Shown here: piece after piece, positions 1 through 3,861 of the stretch
How positions within the stretch are numbered: position 1 is the first letter of the stretch
Layout: the number at the start of each line of letters is the position of its first letter
Assembly: GCA_019348435.1 (NCBI GenBank)
Contig: JAHWJM010000228.1
Coordinates: 1 to 5,010 of the forward strand
Direction of reading: 5' to 3'
Source of the DNA: Actinomycetota bacterium
GTDB lineage: Bacteria; Actinomycetota; Thermoleophilia; Solirubrobacterales; Solirubrobacteraceae
DNA: 5,010 nt
Notes under the pieces: generated by a model
The model's input: only the letters and a program-made list of their open reading frames with translations
Told to the model about the DNA's origin: nothing
Databases searched by the model: none
Translations under genes and position numbers: made by a program

Positions 1-3
1 GAG

Positions 4-19
4 GTTACCGGCGGGTAAC
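4..19. repeat. Short perfect inverted repeat
   Basis: GTTACC at 4-9 and GGTAAC at 14-19 are exact reverse complements separated by GGCG. The stem is only 6 bp and no T-run follows on either strand, so it looks more like a protein-binding dyad or a chance hairpin than a terminator. It sits at the window edge, so its relation to the gene on the left cannot be judged. Confidence 0.4.
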
Positions 20-151
20 GGCGCACAACAAACGGCCCCCGGCAGATTCGCGGTTCCACCCCCCCTTCCCCTTGGAGGATGGTCCCGGTCACCACCGGAG
101 GCCGATTGCTGGGCGCACCGTACGGTCGCTCGCGGCGACCGGTCAACCGCC

Positions 152-315
152 GTGTCCACAGCGATTCCCACAACGTGTGGAGAGGTGGATGAACTGCGCG
201 GTGAACGGCATGTGCCGCTGTGGACAGGCGTGTGGACGGCGAAAATTTTTGTCCACTCAGCGGCGCGATCAGCCGCGCGGTTGCGCGGCTTCCAGGCCAC
301 CTGGCATGTGGAGAA
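152..315. promoter_or_regulatory. Cluster of DnaA-box-like sites (candidate oriC)
   Basis: Six 9-mers close to the DnaA box (TTATCCACA; TTGTCCACA in high-GC actinobacteria) lie within 164 bp. They are GTGTCCACA at 152-160 (+), CTCTCCACA at 176-184 (-), CTGTCCACA at 219-227 (-), CCGTCCACA at 231-239 (-), TTGTCCACT at 249-257 (+) and TTCTCCACA at 307-315 (-). A weaker TCATCCACC sits at 184-192 (-). Four match one of the two consensus forms at 8 of 9 positions. The core TCCAC/GTGGA occurs eight times in positions 1-375, where a rough composition estimate predicts about one. The + box at 249 directly follows an A/T run, as an unwinding element beside DnaA sites would. In the family model DnaA binds such boxes and melts adjacent AT-rich DNA to start replication. 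A DnaA-autoregulated promoter is the main alternative; no dnaA or dnaN is visible in the window. Confidence 0.6.
241..250. other. A/T-rich patch beside DnaA box (possible DUE)
   Basis: GAAAATTTTT is among the longest A/T-dominated runs in the window and abuts the TTGTCCACT box at 249-257, with which it shares two bases. DNA-unwinding elements of bacterial origins are AT-rich and lie next to DnaA boxes. At only nine A/T bases it is short for a complete unwinding element; a second A/T-rich patch at about 312-325 may contribute. Assignment is by position and composition only. Confidence 0.35.
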
Positions 316-375
316 AAGAAATTTCGAGCCCGGATGTGCGCGCGTCGCACTCGCCGAGCGGCGGCCTGGAGGCTC
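314..375 (-). terminator. Possible terminator after leftward genes
   Basis: Just after the TAG at 376-378, the minus strand reads GAGCC (375-371), then two small internal stems (GTGCG/CGCAC pairing between 350-346 and 340-336, and a CGCCG/CGGCG pair near 365-353), then GGCTC (330-326). The T-rich stretch GAAATTTCTTTTC (about 325-313) follows. The outer GAGCC/GGCTC arms close the structure and the T-rich tail follows directly, as expected of an intrinsic terminator. The outer loop is long and the T-run is interrupted, so this is tentative. The same bases overlap the DnaA-box region, and the A/T richness could belong to that instead. Confidence 0.3.
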
Positions 376-648
376 CTACGCCGCGTTGTCGGGATCGTCG
401 CCCGACAACTCCGCTTCGATCTCGACGGCGGCCATCCGAACCAGCCAGCGGCTCGGGTCGTCGAGCTCTTCGGGACGCGGCAGGTAGTCCGGGGACTGCC
501 ACACCCGGTCGAGTCCGCTGCGCTCCCGAGCAGCGATCACCGCTTCGCAGAAAGCCGGGCCGAGGCGCACGTCCGACGGCTTGAGGTCCAGCCCGAGCAG
601 CTGTTCCAGCGACCGCTCACCCGGGCCCTTCTCGGCGCTGCGCCGCCG
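376..648 (-). pseudogene. C-terminal remnant, DUF2342/zincin_2-type metalloprotease
   Basis: This open segment reads about 90 residues to a TAG stop. It contains LLGLDLKP, then LGPAFCEAVIAA, then GLDRVWQSPDYLP, then ELDDPSRWLVRM. From memory of the family, this series (LLGLDLK, an FC-x-AV helix, VW-x-(S/D)P-(x)-LP, then (E/L)-x-DP-x-(R)WL) is the C-terminal end of the actinobacterial zinc-dependent metalloprotease family DUF2342 (zincin_2, often labelled F420-biosynthesis-associated). The catalytic HExxH-bearing body, normally several hundred residues upstream, is absent: the frame is closed by a TGA at 676-678, and the DNA just upstream instead encodes the start of an unrelated aminopeptidase in another frame. 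The left limit of homology (about 648) is my estimate. There is no plausible start with a ribosome binding site, though a GTG exists at 570. Probably a non-functional 3' fragment; the family call rests on motif memory only. Confidence 0.6.
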
Positions 649-1090
649 CGTCGGCGAGGCGAGCCGCGGCGCGGATCAGCTCGATCTCCGCCGCGTCCTT
701 GACCGCCCGCAGCGCCTCGACGAGCCCGCCGGCGGCGACCAGCTCCACCTCGCGGTCGGCGAGGAGCTTCGCGAGCTGCGCGTGCTGGCGAACCGTCACG
801 TGCCCGTCGTCGAAGCCGAGCTTCAGCGGCTGCGCGGGCAGCTCCTCCACCGCGCGCTTGAGCAGGTCGGTGGCGATCTCGTGCTCCCATTCGGAAGCGA
901 GCTGCTCGGCGGACTGCGTCAGATAGCGAAAGTCCGTGATGAAGCGTTGCTGCGTCGCGCCCAGGACCACCGCGGCGTTGGAGCCGTCGAAACCGGTCAG
1001 CCAGCGCACGTTGACGAGGTTCGTGACAAGCAGCGCGTCGAGCTCGCGTTCGGCGACCTCTGCCAGCAGCGCCGCCCGGCGGTCGCTCAT
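617..1090 (-). pseudogene. pepP: Truncated Xaa-Pro aminopeptidase (creatinase N-domain only)
   Basis: Begins MSDRRAALLAEVAERELDAL and continues with LLVTNLVNVRWLTGFDGSNA (about residues 20-39), the ITDFRYLTQ strand, LKLGFDDGHVTV (about 89-100) and LRAVKDAAEIELIRAAA (about 127-143). These are hallmarks of the creatinase N-terminal domain and linker helix of M24B Xaa-Pro aminopeptidases, which remove N-terminal residues preceding proline. At about residue 150 the similarity stops, and after QRREGPG comes TGA. The whole pita-bread catalytic domain (about 200 residues, with the Asp, Asp, His, Glu, Glu metal ligands) is missing, so the product cannot be an active peptidase. I chose ATG 1090 because family homology starts there; a TTG at 1135 would add 15 unrelated residues. 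It starts 55 bp after aroQ, the usual place of pepP in actinobacterial aro clusters. The truncation is either a real deletion or an assembly chimera. The gene symbol refers to the presumed ancestor. Confidence 0.85.
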
Positions 1091-1145
1091 CGCGATGATC
1101 CAGCGGAGGGCCGGACTCTGGCGACGGAAGCGCAACGGCGGGCGG

Positions 1146-1598
1146 TCACAGCCCGAGCTCGCGCTTCAGGATCTCGAGCGCGTCGCGGTAGCCGTCGACG
1201 CCCTTGCCGGCGATCGTCGCTACGCAGGCGTCGCTGAGGACAGAGACGTGGCGCCACGGCTCGCGTGCCATCACGTCGGAGAGATGGACCTCGACGACCG
1301 GGACGCCCGCGAACTGCAGGGCGTCGCCGATCGCGCGCGAGTAGTGCGACCAGGCGCCGGCGTTGACGATCGCGGCATCGGCGAGGTTGACGAGGCGGTG
1401 CAGCTCCTCGACGAACTCGCCCTCGTGGTTGGTCTGAAAGAAGCGCGCGTCCACGTCGAGTCCGACGGCGAACGCGTCGACCGCCTGCTCGAGCTGCAGG
1501 AACGACATGCCGCCGTAGTGCGCGGGGTCGCGGCGCCCGATCTGATCGAGGTTGACGCCGTGCATGACATGGATGCGGTTGTTGTGGCCGATGGGCAT
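1146..1598 (-). CDS. aroQ: Type II 3-dehydroquinate dehydratase
   Basis: A 150-residue cytoplasmic enzyme, the usual size for type II dehydroquinases, which form dodecamers and dehydrate 3-dehydroquinate to 3-dehydroshikimate (step 3 of the shikimate pathway). Seen in the sequence: HGVNLDQIGRRDPAHYGG (residues 13-30) with Asn16, Arg23 and catalytic Tyr28; QTNHEGEFVEELH (55-67); VNAGAWSHYS (78-87) with Asn79 and His85; VEVHLSDVMAREPWRH (102-117) with catalytic His105. As I recall the Mycobacterium tuberculosis enzyme (Asn12, Arg19, Tyr24, Asn75, His81, His101), all spacings are identical with an offset of four. The usual NGPN loop reads HGVN, losing the first Asn and the Pro. The start ATG at 1598 gives the expected N-terminus; only a weak purine-rich GAGAGTGA precedes it by about 7 bases. 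It lies 142 bp after the basic secreted protein gene and 55 bp before the pepP remnant. Probably functional. Confidence 0.95.
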   Translation of the reverse strand: MPIGHNNRIHVMHGVNLDQIGRRDPAHYGGMSFLQLEQAVDAFAVGLDVDARFFQTNHEGEFVEELHRLVNLADAAIVNAGAWSHYSRAIGDALQFAGVPVVEVHLSDVMAREPWRHVSVLSDACVATIAGKGVDGYRDALEILKRELGL

Positions 1599-1740
1599 GT
1601 CCGGTCACTCTCGCACGGCGCCGCCTCGGACGGCGCGACCCCGGAGCCGGGACACGGGGAGCGCGCGGATCCGGGAGGGAGATCCGGCCCCCGTTGCCCG
1701 GGACGCGGCGGCCGCGCGACACGACCGCCGTACGACCGGG
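1599..1740. other. 142-bp spacer between basic protein gene and aroQ
   Basis: No gene is visible. It contains CGGATC (1666-1671) and GATCCG (1681-1686), a 6-bp inverted repeat with a 9-base loop, plus GC-rich partial dyads around 1639-1659 (CCCCG...CGGGG). No T-run follows on the minus strand, so I do not call a terminator. The length leaves room for a promoter ahead of aroQ, but no clear -35/-10 pair stands out. Confidence 0.4.
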
Positions 1741-2223
1741 TCAGGCGGCGCGGGCGGCGCGCAGCTCGGCGCGCAGCGTCCGCTTCGCCGCCTTCACGGT
1801 CGCACGGTAGGTCCCGCGGGCGGCCTTCATCGCCGCGCGAGCGGCTCGCCGCGCTGCGCGGCGCTCGGCGCGGGCGGCTTCCATCACGGCTCGGCGCTCA
1901 GCGGCCGGCTTGGTCGCCGCGGCATCCCGGGCAGCGCGAACGTTCGCCTGGGCAGCCTCGCGCTGCGCGCGAGCCGTCGCACGCGCGGCCCGCAGGGCGG
2001 CGCGGGCGTCACGGACGGTGGCTGCGTACTTCGTGCACGCGGCCATGGCGGCGGCCTTGGCGGCCTGCGAGAAGCCCGCAGCCTGCACGCGCTCGATGCA
2101 GCGCTCGCCGGTCGCCTTGGCCGCGTGCTTGGCCGGGTGTTTGGCCGGGTGTTTGGCGGTCGCGGGGATCGCGATGCCGGCGACGGCGCCGCTCAGCGCC
2201 AGGACGAATAGGAACGTACGCAT
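1741..2223 (-). CDS. Secreted Ala/Arg-rich basic protein, unknown function
   Basis: 160 residues. MRTFLFVLALSGAVAGIAIP is a classic signal peptide: one Arg, a hydrophobic core, then ATA before residue 24, predicting cleavage A23|K24. The mature part opens with a His/Lys repeat, KHPAKHPAKHAAK (24-36), then a segment with two cysteines (Cys42, Cys63), then a long Ala/Arg/Lys-rich stretch (about 66-160) with no proline except near residue 107, probably one or a few long helices or a coiled coil. I count about 35 Lys/Arg against 9 Asp/Glu, so it is strongly basic. Start choice: GGAGG at 2234-2238 lies 10 bases before ATG 2223 but only one base before ATG 2232, so 2223 is preferred. It sits inside the aro cluster between aroKB and aroQ, yet nothing in it suggests shikimate metabolism. 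Export argues against a cytoplasmic histone-like role; binding to anionic envelope polymers is a guess. I recognise no named family. Confidence 0.8.
   Translation of the reverse strand: MRTFLFVLALSGAVAGIAIPATAKHPAKHPAKHAAKATGERCIERVQAAGFSQAAKAAAMAACTKYAATVRDARAALRAARATARAQREAAQANVRAARDAAATKPAAERRAVMEAARAERRAARRAARAAMKAARGTYRATVKAAKRTLRAELRAARAA
2125..2160 (-). repeat. Three 12-bp tandem repeats encoding KHPA/KHAA
   Basis: Three consecutive 12-bp units (2125-2136, 2137-2148, 2149-2160; plus-strand form GTGTTTGGCCGG with small changes) encode the KHPA-KHPA-KHAA segment just after the predicted signal peptide of the basic protein. The two inner units are nearly identical at the DNA level, including the AAA Lys codons that are rare in this GC-rich sequence. 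This points to recent slippage-type duplication, so copy number may vary between strains. Confidence 0.75.
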
Positions 2224-2233
2224 CGATGACATG

Positions 2234-2238
2234 CCTCC
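2234..2238 (-). promoter_or_regulatory. Shine-Dalgarno GGAGG that decides the start at 2223
   Basis: A strong GGAGG on the minus strand. Ten bases separate it from ATG 2223 (MRTFLF...), against one base for ATG 2232 (MSSMRT...). The second spacing is too short for initiation, so the shorter protein is chosen. It is the best ribosome binding site in the window, suggesting that this gene is translated independently of aroKB. Confidence 0.65.
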
Positions 2239-2354
2239 GTGGGAGTGACGACCTCGCAAGAATCGGCTCTGGCGGGCCGCCGCGGGGGCAGCCCTCACGA
2301 AGCTCTCATCCCGGGCGTCGTGACGCGGCAGGTCTTCCATCCGCGCCCGGCGCG
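2239..2354. other. Spacer between aroKB and the basic protein gene
   Basis: From the aroKB stop to the ATG at 2223 there are 131 bp with no gene. A compact palindrome GCGTCGTGACGC lies at 2315-2326 (5-bp arms, 2-base centre), about 30 bp after the aroKB stop; it has no T-run and could be an operator or chance. The spacer is much longer than the 13 bp between aroC and aroKB, so a separate promoter for the basic protein gene may lie here. I cannot identify a clear -35/-10 pair. Confidence 0.4.
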
Positions 2355-3848
2355 TCAGGACGACTCGCGCGGATGCGCCAGCTCCGCCACCGCCGCCAGC
2401 ACGTCGTCGGGCGCCACCCGCTGGCCGAACACCACGTCTCCCGGGGAGCGGACGAGCACGAACGGCACGCGCCCGCCCACCCGCTTCTTGTCGAGCCGGG
2501 TTGCGGCGACGACGGCCTCCGGATCGACGTCCGCGTCCAACGTCGTCGGCAGCCCCGCGCCGTCCAGCAACTCGCGTACCTGCGCGCGCAACGAATCCGT
2601 CCCGCTGAGCCGCAGCGCCGCGAGCAACCCCAGCCCCACCGCCTCGCCGTGGCGGTAGCGGCGGTACCCGGTGGCCGACTGGAGCGCGTGCGCGACCGTG
2701 TGGCCGAGATTCAGGACCTGGCGGCGGTCCTCGTCGCGCTCGTCCTGCGCCACGACGGCGAGCTTCGTCCTCAGGCAGCCGACCACCACGGCGTCGTCCG
2801 GCGCGCCGCCGCGGCGGACGCGCTCCCATAGCTCGCCGCCCGCGATCAGCGCGGTCTTGACGACCTCGGCGTAGCCCGCGGCGAGCTCCTCCGAAGGCAG
2901 CGTCGCGAGCATGTCGACGTCGGCGACGACGGCCGCCGGCTGGTGGTAGGCGCCGACGTAGTTCTTCGCCTCGGGCAGGTCGACGCCGGTCTTGCCGCCG
3001 ATCGCCGCGTCGACCATCGCCAGCAGCGTCGTCGGGACGTGGACGACCGCGATGCCGCGCTGGTAGGTCGCCGCGACGAAGCCCGCGAGGTCGGTGACGA
3101 CGCCGCCCAGCGCGACGAGGTGGTCGTCGCGCCCCATTCCCTCCGCGGCGAGCTCGCGCCACACCCGCTCGGCGACCGCCAGCGTCTTGTGCTCCTCGCC
3201 GGCCGGGATCGTGATCGTGCGGTGCGTGTCGCGCAGCCGGGCGCCGTGGGTGGGGCCGACGTTGGAGTCGGTCACGACGAACGCGCGGCGCCCCGGGCGC
3301 GGCAGGCCGCCGATCAGCCCGCGGCCGACGAACACCGGATATTCCGAGCCGCCGGCGACCGCCCACACGAGCTTCGTGCCGGAGGGCGCCTGGGCCAGCG
3401 CCTCCAGCGCGGGCCGCGCGCGGCGCACGAGCCGGTCACCCTCGGGCAGGAAGGCGTCGGCGATCGAGGCGTACAGCGGGCGGCGCTCGGCGTGCAGCGC
3501 CTCGAATGCCTCCCGGTCGGCGGCGAGCGGGCGCTCCTCGCCCGCCGCCCGCGCCCACGCGGTCTCGTCGGAGACGTCCAGCCAGACGACGGTGTGCTCG
3601 CGCAGCGCCTCGCGGACGGTCGGCGACAACACGCTGCCGCCTCCCAACGCGATCGCCGGCGCGCCCGAACGCAGCGCGCGCAGCACGATCGGCTCCTCGC
3701 GGCGGCGGAACTTGCGCTCGCCGTACGCCGCGAAGAACGACGCGATCGGCATCTCGAGCTGGTCCTCGACGAGCTTGTCGGTGTCGAGCACGTCATCGAG
3801 CGCCGAGGACTTCCCGGCGCCCATGAACCCTACGAAGACGAGCGCCAT
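2355..3848 (-). CDS. aroKB: Bifunctional shikimate kinase / 3-dehydroquinate synthase
   Basis: 497 residues carrying two shikimate-pathway enzymes. Shikimate kinase, about residues 1-155: Walker A GFMGAGKS (7-14), DTD (22-24) for Mg/shikimate, GERKFRRREE (43-52) with the shikimate-binding FR..E, ALGGGS (67-72), RPL (106-108) and RRPLY (122-126). Dehydroquinate synthase, about 159-497: GEEHKTL (217-223), the NAD loop LGGVVTDLAGF (247-257), ATYQRG (260-265), VPTTLLAMVD (271-280), GGKTGVD (284-290), KNYVGAYHQP (295-304), presumed metal ligands Glu328 (AEVVK), His383 (NLGHT) and His400 (HGEAV), and DKK (453-455). Two oddities: the segment between Walker A and DTD is about 8 residues shorter than usual, and the NAD loop has GG where the family has GGG. 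Start ATG 3848 matches the kinase N-terminus; an in-frame start at 3962 would add 38 low-complexity residues overlapping aroC. It begins 13 bp after aroC, so the two are surely co-transcribed; the SD is weak (AGGCG). A similar fusion is known as AroKB in Thermotoga. Confidence 0.95.
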   Translation of the reverse strand: MALVFVGFMGAGKSSALDDVLDTDKLVEDQLEMPIASFFAAYGERKFRRREEPIVLRALRSGAPAIALGGGSVLSPTVREALREHTVVWLDVSDETAWARAAGEERPLAADREAFEALHAERRPLYASIADAFLPEGDRLVRRARPALEALAQAPSGTKLVWAVAGGSEYPVFVGRGLIGGLPRPGRRAFVVTDSNVGPTHGARLRDTHRTITIPAGEEHKTLAVAERVWRELAAEGMGRDDHLVALGGVVTDLAGFVAATYQRGIAVVHVPTTLLAMVDAAIGGKTGVDLPEAKNYVGAYHQPAAVVADVDMLATLPSEELAAGYAEVVKTALIAGGELWERVRRGGAPDDAVVVGCLRTKLAVVAQDERDEDRRQVLNLGHTVAHALQSATGYRRYRHGEAVGLGLLAALRLSGTDSLRAQVRELLDGAGLPTTLDADVDPEAVVAATRLDKKRVGGRVPFVLVRSPGDVVFGQRVAPDDVLAAVAELAHPRESS

Positions 3849-3861
3849 GTCGCCTGCGCCG

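Larger units (their letters stand above)
1..375. other. Non-coding region, origin-like
   Basis: I see no convincing gene in this 375-bp stretch. The open frames crossing it are rich in Arg, Pro and Ser, look like nothing I recognise, and run on antisense to the gene remnants to the right. It holds a cluster of DnaA-box-like 9-mers (152-315), two A/T-rich patches in an otherwise very GC-rich background (about 241-250 and 312-325), a 6-bp inverted repeat at the left edge, a pyrimidine tract with seven C at 59-65, and a possible terminator for the leftward transcription unit next to 376. This combination is typical of a replication origin or a DnaA-controlled promoter region rather than of a decayed gene. 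What lies to the left is unknown. Confidence 0.6.

Noticed and set aside
117..144. Palindromes ACCGTACGGT (117-126) and GACCGGTC (137-144) as an operator pair
   Set aside because: They share only a short core and are expected by chance in GC-rich DNA; no adjacent promoter is recognisable.
72..702. Plus-strand frames of 111-170 residues across the left region
   Set aside because: Irregular composition, no motifs, no supported start. They run through the DnaA-box cluster and antisense to the gene remnants.
537..890. 117-residue minus-strand frame overlapping the pepP/DUF2342 junction
   Set aside because: Arg/Gly/Ala-rich third-frame translation with no family similarity. A GTG overlapping the pepP TGA (GTGA) leads only into this frame, not into the DUF2342 frame.
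1666..1686. CGGATC...GATCCG inverted repeat as a terminator after the basic protein gene
   Set aside because: Only a 6-bp stem with a 9-base loop and no T-run on the minus strand; kept as a note within the spacer.
1741..2223. Basic protein as a histone H1-like nucleoid protein
   Set aside because: Composition fits, but the clear N-terminal signal peptide argues for export rather than for binding the chromosome.
936..2831. 631-residue open frame on the plus strand, plus several other long plus-strand frames (for example 2943-4088)
   Set aside because: They are antisense shadows of aroQ, the basic protein and aroKB/aroC in very GC-rich DNA. Composition is Arg/Pro/Ala-rich with no recognisable motif, and the minus-strand genes explain the DNA.
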